A stretch of 64,000 bases of DNA from NCBI RefSeq assembly GCF_001050275.1, contig NZ_BBYA01000015.1, forward strand, positions 1 to 64,000, written 5' to 3'. The position numbers and the translations under genes were made by a program. The notes beneath the pieces are model-generated. The model had not been told where the DNA came from. It searched no databases and was given only the letters and a program-made list of their open reading frames with translations. Positions 46,153 through 55,468 of the stretch are shown here, piece after piece (position 1 is the stretch's first letter; each line of letters begins with the position of its first letter). The stretch is from Leptolinea tardivitalis (lineage in GTDB: Bacteria; Chloroflexota; Anaerolineae; Anaerolineales; Anaerolineaceae).

Positions 46153-48633
46153 ATGGAAGAATACATTTTACAAGCAGCTTTGGCTGGTCTGATCCATGAT
46201 GTGGGGAAAATTCTTCATCGGGCGGATGAAAAACCAAAAGCAAAACACGCAGAATATACGCAAAGCTTCATAGACCTTCTTCCCGCAAGATACAGAATGA
46301 TGTGTCGTGTATCTGAATACCATCACAATCCCGATTCAGGCGATGCAAGTTCTCTTCCGGTGACGTGGCAGGTTTCCCTGGGTGATAAACTTTCTGCCGG
46401 TGAGAGGGCAGATGAAAGATCTGAAAAAGATGGAAATGATTTTCCGATGCAAATGGTCTCCATCTTTGATCGCATAAACCATCCCTCGATCTTAAATGAT
46501 GCAAACGGCACCCATTATCTCTCGCTGGAACCTTTGAAATTAAGCAAAGACCACATCTTTCCACAAAATGCACCTTTGCCAAAAGCTCAACAGCATCATC
46601 TTTACGAGAGCTTGAAAGCAGAACTTATAAAAATAGGGCAATGTGACCAGGACGACCCTGAAACATATATTGAAACCTTTCTGTCTGCTCTGAAGGAGTT
46701 TGCCTGGTCAGTTCCCTCTGGCTATTACTACAACCTCCCGGATATTTCTCTCTATGATCATTCGAGAATGACCGCCGCGCTGGCTGTCTGTGTGGCTGAT
46801 TGGCCAATTGAGAAATTACGATCCATTCATGGCGCAGTTGTCAGGAAATGGCTTGCAGATAAAGACCCTCAAAAGAATAAGCTTCAACCAGAAGATGTAG
46901 AAAATTTAAAAACTCCATGTGCTCTGCTTGTAGGTGGTGATCTTTCTGGTCTACAGAAATTTCTTTATACCCTCTCTTCCTCTGAAGCAGCAAAGACACT
47001 ACGTGGACGCTCATTCTATCTTCAGTTATTAACAGAAGCGGTTATGCGCCTGGTTTTACGAAGGGTTGGAATTCCGGGGACGAATGTGGTCTATTCAGGT
47101 GGTGGTCATTTTTATATTCTGGCTCCTGTTTCTTCTGAATCAAAGCTTGTATCGGTTCGAAAGGAAATAGGCAGAATTTTGACCAGGGCACATGGTTCTG
47201 AGCTCACCCTTACTTTAGCCTGGACAAAAGTACCTGCAGAAGGTTTTTCGGTGAAAGAATTTCCGAAATACTGGGGAGACATGCAATCGGCCTTGAGTAA
47301 AGCAAAGTTGACACCATTCTCAGAACTGGAAGAAGATCTTTATGATCTCATCTTCAAAATCAAGGAGACTGGCGGCAACCGGGATCATGTTTGTTCAATT
47401 TGTGGAAATGAGAACGATTCTGTTCATAAAGATGCCGATGCCAAAGAAATCCAGCTATGTTCCCTTTGTCAATCATTTATTAAAGAGTTGGGCACCCAAC
47501 TGCCGATCTCTAGCCAGATAATTCTGGGTTTTGGTGAACCTGTAGAATTACCGACATCTGGTTTCACCGCGTTAAATATTTTATCGGCTCTGGGTATGGA
47601 GGTTCATTTTAGTGACGGTAAAAATGAAGTGGATTTCAGCTCTCAAAAACAAATTTTTGTGGAAAAAGCCTGCGTTTGGGAATTAAATGATATTACGTCG
47701 AAGAAAGTGAAAGTTACAGGCGTCCCCTGTTGGAGAACCAGACACTACACAGTAAACCAGATTCCCAAGGAAAAAGATCAGCCTATTACATTTGATGATC
47801 TTCAGAAGAAGGCTGAGGGAATCCACAGACTGGGTGTATTAAGGATGGATGTGGATAACCTGGGTAGTCTTTTCGAAAAAGGACTTCGAGATAAAAAAGA
47901 TCAGTCTCTTGGTTCGCTCTCACGGTTAAGTACCCTTAGTTTCTCACTTTCACTCTTTTTTGAAGGATGGGTTGGAAAGATCTGCTCCACCTACAAAGAT
48001 CGAATCTATGCCGTTTATGCCGGCGGGGATGATTTGTTCCTGATTGCTCCGTGGAATGATGTCCCCGGACTTGCCCTTGCAATTGTGGATGACTTTCGCG
48101 CTTTTACGGGAAATAATCCTAATCTGCACATTAGCGGAGGAATGGCATTCATCCACGGGAAATACCCGATTTATCAGGCGGCGGAAGATGCCGGTGAAGC
48201 CGAAAACCTGGCAAAATCTTTTGAAGGTAAGAACGCATTCGGTTTCCTTGGAAAGGCCTACTCCTGGGATCAATTTAAAGAACTAGACAGGATACATAAA
48301 TCTATTCGAAATCTTGTCACATCGAAGGATGAAAATGGCCTTACCGGACCACAGGCGCTCATTGGGTTGCTCAGGGAATTGGGTGACCAAGCGGAAGACG
48401 CCCGTAAGAAAAAAGGAAAACCTGTTTATGGTCCCTGGATCTGGCGGGGTGAATACACTCTCACTCGCATGATCGAACGGGAGAGAAAGAGCCATCCAGA
48501 ATTAGCAGATTCATTAGAAAAACTAAAATCTGACCTTCACAAAGATATGTATATGAGAATTGAAGATTACGCCGTTGCTGCCCGCTGGGCGCAGCTTGAA
48601 ATCCGTAAAAATCATCAGGAGGATAAAAAATGA
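46153..48633 (+). CDS. cas10: Cas10/Csm1, type III-A effector with HD and cyclase motifs
   Basis: 826 residues from ATG 46153 (GGGAGGG upstream), rather than 46141. The N-terminal HD nuclease has His15-Asp16 in GLIHDVGKILHRAD and downstream SEYHHNP. A zinc-binding element CSIC...CSLC follows the first palm domain. The second palm carries the cyclase motif GGDD at residues 624-627 (YAGGDDLFLIAPW). Both activities look intact: target-activated DNA cleavage and synthesis of cyclic oligoadenylates. It leads the csm operon and overlaps csm2 by four bases. Confidence 0.96.
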   Translation: MEEYILQAALAGLIHDVGKILHRADEKPKAKHAEYTQSFIDLLPARYRMMCRVSEYHHNPDSGDASSLPVTWQVSLGDKLSAGERADERSEKDGNDFPMQMVSIFDRINHPSILNDANGTHYLSLEPLKLSKDHIFPQNAPLPKAQQHHLYESLKAELIKIGQCDQDDPETYIETFLSALKEFAWSVPSGYYYNLPDISLYDHSRMTAALAVCVADWPIEKLRSIHGAVVRKWLADKDPQKNKLQPEDVENLKTPCALLVGGDLSGLQKFLYTLSSSEAAKTLRGRSFYLQLLTEAVMRLVLRRVGIPGTNVVYSGGGHFYILAPVSSESKLVSVRKEIGRILTRAHGSELTLTLAWTKVPAEGFSVKEFPKYWGDMQSALSKAKLTPFSELEEDLYDLIFKIKETGGNRDHVCSICGNENDSVHKDADAKEIQLCSLCQSFIKELGTQLPISSQIILGFGEPVELPTSGFTALNILSALGMEVHFSDGKNEVDFSSQKQIFVEKACVWELNDITSKKVKVTGVPCWRTRHYTVNQIPKEKDQPITFDDLQKKAEGIHRLGVLRMDVDNLGSLFEKGLRDKKDQSLGSLSRLSTLSFSLSLFFEGWVGKICSTYKDRIYAVYAGGDDLFLIAPWNDVPGLALAIVDDFRAFTGNNPNLHISGGMAFIHGKYPIYQAAEDAGEAENLAKSFEGKNAFGFLGKAYSWDQFKELDRIHKSIRNLVTSKDENGLTGPQALIGLLRELGDQAEDARKKKGKPVYGPWIWRGEYTLTRMIERERKSHPELADSLEKLKSDLHKDMYMRIEDYAVAARWAQLEIRKNHQEDKK

Positions 48634-49022
48634 ACATTCAAACAATTATTACCGCCGATCCAGATGGGCAGGAACTGGTAAAACAGGCTGAAATCCTTGG
48701 GAAAAACCTTAAGGATGGCAACGTTACAAAATCCCAAATGCGGTCAATTTTTTCTGAAGCCCGTCAGATTGAGGCTTCCTGGGGAAAAGGGAATTCGGCA
48801 CTTCGGTTAAGCATGTTAAAACCAAAGCTGGCTTATCAAAAAGCGCGCCAACCGAAAAACGCAAAAACAGCTTTTGGTGATTTGGTATTAGATCTAACAC
48901 AAGGAATTGATGCAGTTCTGGATTCCAAGGTCTCTGTTGAAGAACGTGATAAACGTTTCAAGAAACTGATGAATTATTTCGAAGCTGTTATTGCCTACCA
49001 TCGCGCTGCCGGTGGCCAATAA
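48630..49022 (+). CDS. csm2: Csm2, small subunit of the type III-A complex
   Basis: A 130-residue helical protein: NVTKSQMRSIFSEARQIEASWGKG and LRLSMLKPKLAYQKARQP match the Csm2 core, with a C-terminal helix VEERDKRFKKLMNYFEAVIAYHRAAGG. It lines the complex opposite the Csm3 backbone. Normal length; ATG overlaps the cas10 stop (ATGA). Confidence 0.93.
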   Translation: MNIQTIITADPDGQELVKQAEILGKNLKDGNVTKSQMRSIFSEARQIEASWGKGNSALRLSMLKPKLAYQKARQPKNAKTAFGDLVLDLTQGIDAVLDSKVSVEERDKRFKKLMNYFEAVIAYHRAAGGQ

Positions 49023-49042
49023 ATCTCTGGGAGAAATTCAAA

Positions 49043-49843
49043 ATGACAACCAACATTCAACTTTATGGACGTGTCGTAATCACGGCAAATATTAATACGC
49101 TAACCGGCTTGCACATCGGGGGTACTTCGGCGTCAATGGAAATTGGTTGTGTTGACAATACCATCATCCGCAATCCGATCAATGACCAACCTTATATCCC
49201 TGGTTCCAGTTTGCGCGGAAAGATGCGTTCACAGACAGAAAAGATTCTGGGTTTGGAACAAAATCAATCCATTGGACAGGATGTTACCATTCACTCCTGC
49301 CAGGAACCGGAAGATTTTAAAAAGAATGGCGGATGCCCGGTCTGTACGATTTATGGATTACCCGGCGAACGGGATTTCAATACAACATCACGGCTTGTTG
49401 TACGGGATGTGTCCATGACACCGGAGAGTGTAGAAAAACTGAAACACTTGCAAACCTATCTTCCTTTCGTGGAATGCAAGACAGAAGTAGCTATAGACCG
49501 GGTGACCAGCAAAGCAACACCTCGTTCAATGGAACGCGTTCCTGCTGGAACGGTATTTGGACCTGCAGAACTTGTTTATTCCATTTATGAAGTGAATGAT
49601 TTTGAGCGTCTATCTTATGTTTTTGAAGCCCTCCAGTTGGTTGAAGATGATTATCTGGGTGGGTCAGGATCTCGTGGTAGTGGAAAAATCCGGTTTGAAT
49701 CGATAAAACTTACCGCGCGTTCTAAAAAGGATTACGGTAACGCCGTAGATCTGGGCACTTTCCCATCCATTCAGGAACTGAACAATGCGCTCAAATCAAT
49801 AACAGCAAAAGCGAAGGAAACCATTCTTTTGGAGTCAAAATGA
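49043..49843 (+). CDS. csm3: Csm3, backbone RAMP and target-RNA nuclease
   Basis: 266 residues. The RAMP N-terminus TGLHIGGTSASMEIGCVDNTIIRNPINDQPYIPGSSLRGKMRS contains Asp38, which aligns with the catalytic Asp of Csm3 that cuts target RNA every six bases. A family-typical GGCPVCTIYGLPGE (zinc-binding Cys) and the glycine-rich GGSGSRGSGKIRF loop are present. It overlaps csm4 by four bases. Confidence 0.96.
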   Translation: MTTNIQLYGRVVITANINTLTGLHIGGTSASMEIGCVDNTIIRNPINDQPYIPGSSLRGKMRSQTEKILGLEQNQSIGQDVTIHSCQEPEDFKKNGGCPVCTIYGLPGERDFNTTSRLVVRDVSMTPESVEKLKHLQTYLPFVECKTEVAIDRVTSKATPRSMERVPAGTVFGPAELVYSIYEVNDFERLSYVFEALQLVEDDYLGGSGSRGSGKIRFESIKLTARSKKDYGNAVDLGTFPSIQELNNALKSITAKAKETILLESK

Positions 49844-50859
49844 ATCTGATAACCTGGGAATTCACCGGCGGTCCGTTTCATTTTGGCCGGCGGGGATTAG
49901 GACAGGAGGTTACTGCCGCCTGGTTCTCTTCTGACTCCCTGTTCTCCGCGCTTATTTCCCGCCTGGCTGCGATTGAAGGGGCAGAAGCTATTGACGCATT
50001 CATGGAACCTTTTGTCAACAATTCTGCTCCATTTATCCTATCCTCTCTGTTTCCCCGTGTTGGCAGACTTTACTTCTTTCCGGTTCCAGTTGCCCGTGGA
50101 AAACGGGAATTAAAAGAGAACATCTCGTATAAAGACCTGAAGAAGGTTCGTTTCCTCTCAGAACGGCTTTTTATGCGAGTCATCAAAGGCGAAGATCTTG
50201 TAGATATTTATCCTAAAGCTGTCAAAATGCAAAATGGAATCTTACTGGCGGATCCTGATGAAGCCAGGGATGTTCCTTCGCAGGTATGGAAAGAAGATAA
50301 ACGTCCACATGTCACTCTGGACCGCCTGACTCAAAAATCCATGTTGTATTTCACGGGTGAGATTTATTTCGCACAGGACTGTGGTTTTTGGACGGCAGCG
50401 GATATCCGCGAGGCATCATATCTTCCAACGTTAAGTTATCTTTTAAATGAAGTGGGAGAAGCTGGTATTGGAGCAGACCGCAGCACTGGTTTAGGTAGGT
50501 GCGCCGTGGTACGAGGAAAAAGCATTGACCTTCCCGAACCGAAATCAGACGGGTTGATGGTCACATTGGGTCGGTTCCTGCCCAAAAAAGAAGAGACCCA
50601 TACCTTTATGAAGGATGGTTGCGCTTATAAACTGGAAACAATCGGCGGATGGATCACTTCACCGCAGGAGATGAATCAGCGGAGACGGATCATTCGCATG
50701 GTTTCTGAAGGCGCTGTACTTGGTTCTCTCCCTCATCCATGTGGAGACCTTGTAGATGTACGGCCGGTATATGACGGGAAAGCCGGTTTGGACCACCCGG
50801 TCTGGCGCAACGGGCAAGTACTCGCATCCGCATATGTACCTGCAATGAAAGGTGGTTAG
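49840..50859 (+). CDS. csm4: Csm4, crRNA 5'-end binding RAMP
   Basis: 339 residues. The N-terminal RAMP fold (WEFTGGPFHFGRRGLGQEVTAAWFSSDSLFSALISRLAA), the family FPRVGRLYFFPVPVAR stretch and the Gly-rich GEAGIGADRSTGLGRC motif identify Csm4 (Cas5-like). It caps the crRNA handle next to Cas10. Tight spacing (two bases) to csm5. Confidence 0.94.
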   Translation: MNLITWEFTGGPFHFGRRGLGQEVTAAWFSSDSLFSALISRLAAIEGAEAIDAFMEPFVNNSAPFILSSLFPRVGRLYFFPVPVARGKRELKENISYKDLKKVRFLSERLFMRVIKGEDLVDIYPKAVKMQNGILLADPDEARDVPSQVWKEDKRPHVTLDRLTQKSMLYFTGEIYFAQDCGFWTAADIREASYLPTLSYLLNEVGEAGIGADRSTGLGRCAVVRGKSIDLPEPKSDGLMVTLGRFLPKKEETHTFMKDGCAYKLETIGGWITSPQEMNQRRRIIRMVSEGAVLGSLPHPCGDLVDVRPVYDGKAGLDHPVWRNGQVLASAYVPAMKGG

Positions 50860-50861
50860 AA

Positions 50862-51992
50862 ATGACTACTTTTGATATTAAATTGACAACGAAATTTCCG
50901 GTGCATATCGGTGATGGAACAACCTTGCATAATAAATTCGATTTTATCTCTGACGACAGATTTACCATGCGGTTGAATGAAGAAACAATCCTGAAAAAGT
51001 ATGGTTCTCAGTTGGTTCCAGGGAGCAACGGTTTTTACCGAGCACCGGGTGATTTATTATCCGCAAATGATAAGAATGACAGCCAATTCTTCCGCTACAT
51101 AATCCCTGGCACACCCCATTCTGTGAAAGAATACTCAGAACTCAAATCATGCATCAAAGACGTATATGACCGGCCGTATATCCCCGGTTCATCTCTGAAA
51201 GGTGCTATCCGAACCGCTCTGGCATGGGCAGGGTTTCAAGAAAGAAATCTCAAACCATCGAAGGATGTTCTATTTCAAAAAAGAGAAGAAGCAGGGCAGA
51301 TATTTGAGAGAGAACTTTTCGGGGTTGATTCTAATCAAAGTATTATGCGTGCTTTGCAAGTCTCGGATCTAACCATAGACAGTGAATATGATAAACCAGG
51401 CGGTGGATTGAAAGTTTTTAATGCACAGGTGATCACAGAAAAGTCTTCTGATTCTCTTATTCAAATTGAAGCCATCAGAAGAGGTGTTGGCTTTTATGGA
51501 ACTATCAAAGTTGATAGCTTTTTATTTCCTGAGGTGAAAAATTCATCACCCTATGCATTGGAGGTTAAAAAGAAACTTGGATTTGGAAAACGCGCCGATT
51601 GGTTTACTACAATTTGCGAACGAACCACTCGTAATAGCATAGAACGAATTGAAAGATTGCTAGAATGGTTCTCTAAAGTTGATGGCAGTGAAAAAGTAAC
51701 GAATTATTACAATGACCTGTTAAATTCAAAAATTGGTGAGAATGAAACCTTGATACAGCTTGGTTGGGGAACCGGCTGGGATGGCATGACTTTTGGTGCC
51801 TTGCTTCAAGAAGACAAGTACTTATTTGAGCAAATTGTGAGCAAGTTCAACATGTCCAAACTCTCAAAATCAGGTATTCACCGTCAACCAGGAGAAAAAT
51901 TCCCAAAATCCCGCAGAGTTATCACCCATAATGGTGCAAGTTACGCCCCTCTGGGTTGGGTAATGGTGGAATTCAAGGAGCGAAAATCATGA
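50862..51992 (+). CDS. csm5: Csm5, terminal RAMP of the type III-A complex
   Basis: 376 residues beginning FDIKLTTKFPVHIGDGTTLHNKFDFI, with PYIPGSSLKGAIRTALAW (RAMP Gly-rich motif) and a C-terminal GWGTGWDGMTFGALL and RRVITHNGASYAPLGWV. Csm5 caps the crRNA 3' side and recruits maturation nucleases. Its stop overlaps the csx1 start (ATGA). Confidence 0.94.
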   Translation: MTTFDIKLTTKFPVHIGDGTTLHNKFDFISDDRFTMRLNEETILKKYGSQLVPGSNGFYRAPGDLLSANDKNDSQFFRYIIPGTPHSVKEYSELKSCIKDVYDRPYIPGSSLKGAIRTALAWAGFQERNLKPSKDVLFQKREEAGQIFERELFGVDSNQSIMRALQVSDLTIDSEYDKPGGGLKVFNAQVITEKSSDSLIQIEAIRRGVGFYGTIKVDSFLFPEVKNSSPYALEVKKKLGFGKRADWFTTICERTTRNSIERIERLLEWFSKVDGSEKVTNYYNDLLNSKIGENETLIQLGWGTGWDGMTFGALLQEDKYLFEQIVSKFNMSKLSKSGIHRQPGEKFPKSRRVITHNGASYAPLGWVMVEFKERKS

Positions 51993-53203
51993 TCCTTTTC
52001 ACTTTCCTTGGGGCTGGATCGTATAACGAAACTACATATACCCTGGGGGAAGAAAAGCGGGTATCTTGTTATTCTCCTGCTGCAGCGGCTCATCTTCTTC
52101 ATGTGACGTCTGTAACCGCGTTCCTGACAGATGAAGCAGAAGCAATCCATCGGGAAGGGCTGGAACAGGCCCTTCCCGACGGATGCCAATTGAAATGTGT
52201 CCATATCCCCTACGGGCGCAATGAAAATGAATTCTGGGAAATATTCCATGCTCTTAGCCAGGAAGCCTCATATGCCGGTGACCAGGCCTGGGATGTGACC
52301 CATGGTTTTCGCAGCCTTCCATTGCTAAGCATGCTTACATTGACTTTCTTGCGAAGCGGTTTGGGTATAAAGCCAGTGCGCGTACTTTATAGCTTATATG
52401 AGAAGAATGCGGATTCCTGCCCAATGATAGACCTTGCACCCATGTTGAATCTGATGGACTGGGCTTCTGCCGCCGATACCTTTACCCGTAGTGGTGATTC
52501 TCGCCCCCTCGCCTCCATTTTAAATAACATACGCAATGGTTTTATGCGTGAAGGGCCAAAAACCAAACAACAACAGATCGAAATGGCACCGGTTACGGAT
52601 TTAGCCGCGACCATGGAGGATCTTTCCATGTCGCTGGCTTTGCTGCGTCCGAGTTTGATCACAGACGCTGCCAAAAAATTACACGCAGTACTTCCGGATT
52701 CAGAAAAAGCCCTTGAATTTTCTTCTCGTACTCACCCCATTTCCCTGTTACTGCCGCGTATCGGCTCAGCCTATAAACCCCTCGTCCTAGAAGATGGTTC
52801 CATATCCTCACAGCTGGCCTCCTGGTTGAACCTCATCGGCTGGTATATCGACCGCGGATACTATGCACAGGCTGCCACTCTCGAAAGAGAATGGTTAATC
52901 TCATGGCTGATGGAGCGCAAAGGGAAAAAGGAATTGCTTCTTAATGTGGAAGATCGTGAAGCTATGGCCAGAATTCTTACCCGTGAAGCAGATGACTTTA
53001 TTCGTTCTAAAAAAGAACCGGTCGAACTGGCGGATATTCCCAACATCAGGAATATTTTTGGCCCCTGGAAAGGTTTCTTCGAGATCCGCAATGATCTGGA
53101 TCACGCCGGTATGCGGCCTCAATCCAAACCGCCCGCGGCAATTATCGCGACAATCGAAAGAACGTTTGCCATGCTGAAAAACCTGCCGCTGGAAGTAGAA
53201 TAA
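51989..53203 (+). CDS. csx1: Csx1-type CARF-HEPN ribonuclease
   Basis: 404 residues from ATG 51989 (AAGGAG upstream, overlapping the csm5 stop); the frame opens further upstream at 51956. The CARF half carries the DxTHG motif (WDVTHGFRSLPLL, Asp102-Gly106) of the TM1812/Csx2 group. The C-terminal HEPN domain has the RNase motif R-x4-H (FFEIRNDLDHAG, Arg367-His372). Cyclic oligoadenylate from Cas10 should switch on collateral RNA cleavage. Confidence 0.9.
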   Translation: MILFTFLGAGSYNETTYTLGEEKRVSCYSPAAAAHLLHVTSVTAFLTDEAEAIHREGLEQALPDGCQLKCVHIPYGRNENEFWEIFHALSQEASYAGDQAWDVTHGFRSLPLLSMLTLTFLRSGLGIKPVRVLYSLYEKNADSCPMIDLAPMLNLMDWASAADTFTRSGDSRPLASILNNIRNGFMREGPKTKQQQIEMAPVTDLAATMEDLSMSLALLRPSLITDAAKKLHAVLPDSEKALEFSSRTHPISLLLPRIGSAYKPLVLEDGSISSQLASWLNLIGWYIDRGYYAQAATLEREWLISWLMERKGKKELLLNVEDREAMARILTREADDFIRSKKEPVELADIPNIRNIFGPWKGFFEIRNDLDHAGMRPQSKPPAAIIATIERTFAMLKNLPLEVE

Positions 53204-53207
53204 AAAC

Positions 53208-54182
53208 ATGTTCCTTCTTTCCCTGGTAGGCGAACAGCCTATACCCGTCTTGATTCCATTATGGCAGCAATGGACTACCCGACCGTTTTCCAGGTCTTCG
53301 GGAGCATCCCCTTTCTCCTGCATACAATTTGCCGGTTCTAAAAACACGCTGCCAGTAATTGCCCACCTTGAAGTGATTATTCGCAATAAACCCGGCTTTG
53401 AAGACGTAGAGATCCGCCCTGCATTGACGATTGATGCATATGACATCCAATCTACCAGACAGGCGCTCGAAGAAGCAACAAGTAGTGCGGAGGCGGATGG
53501 ATTTCGTAGTGTTCTCAACATCACCGGCGGCACGAAATTAATGACTCTGGCTGCGCTTCAGGCAATGAAAAGAAAATCATCCATCAGCGATAACCTTCTA
53601 GAAACAAATATGTTGTATATCAACACAGAAAAAAATCGCCTGATTTTTCTCAACGCAGACGGGGAAGAAACCGGCAGTGAGGAAATATGTGTCAATCTGA
53701 CCATCGCCGAGTATCTTCAAGCGCATGGTATTGAGGTAAGTGATAACCAGGCGTTTAACCCCAAAGGTGCCAATAATGACGCCCTCCCGCCTAAAGCGGG
53801 AGATGCTCTTGAAGAACGTGTGACCTCCCTTGCAATAGATTCGGGGTATTTTGATGAAGTCCGCCGCAATGTGTACATCCGTAAACCGGTGCCTGACGGA
53901 AAAACTGTATCCAATGAGCTGGATGTGGTGGCCATTTCCAATGGCAGGCTGGTGGTTTGTTCTTGCAAAGCCGGGATAAATATCAAAAAAGAAATGCTAT
54001 ACGAATTGTCTTCCCTTTCTCGCCGTGAAGCTGCCGGTATTTACTGCGGCAAGGTCCTGGCACTTGGGCAGGAAGACATTCCGCCGGGAATCCTTGAAAG
54101 GGCACGCGCCGATCACATTCGGCTGGTAACCGGTTCTGAGATAAACCGGATTGCCTTTATCATGCACCTGGAAACCAGATAA
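53208..54182 (+). CDS. Can2/Card1-like CARF nuclease (DUF1887 family)
   Basis: 324 residues. The N-terminal CARF domain has SLVGEQPIPVLIPLWQ and NITGGTKLMTLAALQAM (residues 104-120). The C-terminal PD-(D/E)xK-like domain reads NELDVVAISNGRLVVCSCKAG: Glu237, Asp239 and Lys254 are in place, but the position of the usual catalytic Glu is Ser252. Relatives with ISCK at this place exist as far as I recall, so activity cannot be excluded. The family cuts DNA and/or RNA when cyclic oligoadenylate binds. Four bases separate it from csx1. Confidence 0.85.
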   Translation: MFLLSLVGEQPIPVLIPLWQQWTTRPFSRSSGASPFSCIQFAGSKNTLPVIAHLEVIIRNKPGFEDVEIRPALTIDAYDIQSTRQALEEATSSAEADGFRSVLNITGGTKLMTLAALQAMKRKSSISDNLLETNMLYINTEKNRLIFLNADGEETGSEEICVNLTIAEYLQAHGIEVSDNQAFNPKGANNDALPPKAGDALEERVTSLAIDSGYFDEVRRNVYIRKPVPDGKTVSNELDVVAISNGRLVVCSCKAGINIKKEMLYELSSLSRREAAGIYCGKVLALGQEDIPPGILERARADHIRLVTGSEINRIAFIMHLETR

Positions 54183-54209
54183 GAAAAATCTTTATTAACC
54201 GGATATTTC

Positions 54210-54596
54210 ATGATCATCATCAATTTTTCCCACCCACTTTCTGAAAACCAGATTCATCAGATCGAAACACTTACCCCGCATAAGGTGGAACAGGTTATCA
54301 ACCTGCCAGTGCAATTCGATAATGACCTGCCCTACGCTCCACAGGTCAAACAGTTAGCTGACCGTATACCCCTCGATAGTGAGACGCTTCAAACCGCGAG
54401 GATTCTCATTAACCCGCCGGCGCTCAACTTCATTACCGCCATGTTACTGGCCGAACTACACGGGCGCATGGGTTTTTTCCCGCCGATTCTTCGCCTCCGT
54501 CCTGAACCGGATAGTATGCCTCCGACCTTCGAAGTCTTCGAAATCATAAATTTGCAGCATATTCGGGAAGAAGCCCGCAAAACTCGTGAGAAATGA
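54210..54596 (+). CDS. csx15: CRISPR-associated protein Csx15
   Basis: 128 residues starting MIIINFSHPLSENQIHQIETLTPHKVEQVI, with LINPPALNFITAMLLAELHGRMGFFPPILRLRP and FEVFEIINLQHIREEAR, which match Csx15 from memory. Csx15 is found in type III loci and has been proposed to be a ring nuclease that degrades cyclic oligoadenylate; the activity is predicted. The position after two CARF effectors fits an off-switch. RBS is weak (GGATATTTC); 28 bases after the previous stop. Confidence 0.75.
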   Translation: MIIINFSHPLSENQIHQIETLTPHKVEQVINLPVQFDNDLPYAPQVKQLADRIPLDSETLQTARILINPPALNFITAMLLAELHGRMGFFPPILRLRPEPDSMPPTFEVFEIINLQHIREEARKTREK

Positions 54597-54614
54597 CTAC
54601 AGGTCGGAAATAGA

Positions 54615-55457
54615 ATGACGAATAAGACCGAATTGTTATCCATTGTCTTATTGATAAAAAAAACAACAGATGCCACTGACGGCCAGCCAGTCTGGTGGGG
54701 ACGTGCCGCGCATGCCTTCGTGCTGGACCTTATCCGGCAGGCTGATGAAAAGCTGGCGGCGGAGATTCATGACAGTGACAGCCTTAAGCCTTTCACAGTT
54801 TCATCGCTGATCCCGGTTAGACCGAAGCAGGAGGAAAATGGCTGTCTTTACCGTCTACGGATAACCGGCCTGACTGCCGCCGTGTGCGCCGTTTTGGAAG
54901 ATTCTCTGCAATCTTCAGGCTCATTAGCCCCGGGAAAAGTAATTGAACTGGATTACCAGCCTTTCACCATCCAGGAAGATGGTGACACACCCTCCGTGAG
55001 AGAGTGGCACGGATGCGGCCGGTATGACTTACTGGCGACTTCACGGCTGGGTTCAGAGGCTCAACCGCCCCGCCGCTTCGGCTTTGTGTTCACCAGCCCT
55101 ACAGCCTTCCATCAGGCAGAAAAGACAATGCCGCTGCCTCTGCCGGGATTGGTGTTTGGCAGCCTACTCGAACGCTGGAACCGGTATTCTCCCATTCAAT
55201 TCCCGCCTGAAGCCAGGCGTTATGCAGAAGAATGCCTGGGAATCTCAGGGTTTGATCTGCACAGCCGGCCGACGCGGGTGAAGAACGGCGGCTTGCGGCT
55301 CGGCGCTATTGGAGAGGTGAGCTTCACCGCATTGACGTATGACCGCTACTGGCAAAGTGTCCTTGATGTGTTGTCGGAGCTGGCGGTATTCAGCGGTGTG
55401 GGTGTGATGACTTCGCAGGGTTTCGGGCAGTGCCATCGAAAGGACGAACAGAAATAA
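54615..55457 (+). CDS. cas6: Cas6 pre-crRNA endonuclease
   Basis: 280 residues. It ends with the Cas6 C-terminal pattern GAIGEVSFTALTYDRYWQSVLDVLSELAVFSGVGVMTSQGFGQC, including the Gly-rich loop. Relevant N-terminal His is in WWGRAAHAFVLDLI. It processes transcripts of the 36-nt-repeat array, leaving the 8-nt ATTGAGAC tag. The higher GC of this gene and its neighbours from 52000 on suggests a partly different origin from cas10. Confidence 0.9.
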   Translation: MTNKTELLSIVLLIKKTTDATDGQPVWWGRAAHAFVLDLIRQADEKLAAEIHDSDSLKPFTVSSLIPVRPKQEENGCLYRLRITGLTAAVCAVLEDSLQSSGSLAPGKVIELDYQPFTIQEDGDTPSVREWHGCGRYDLLATSRLGSEAQPPRRFGFVFTSPTAFHQAEKTMPLPLPGLVFGSLLERWNRYSPIQFPPEARRYAEECLGISGFDLHSRPTRVKNGGLRLGAIGEVSFTALTYDRYWQSVLDVLSELAVFSGVGVMTSQGFGQCHRKDEQK

Positions 55458-55468
55458 CAGGGGGAAAG

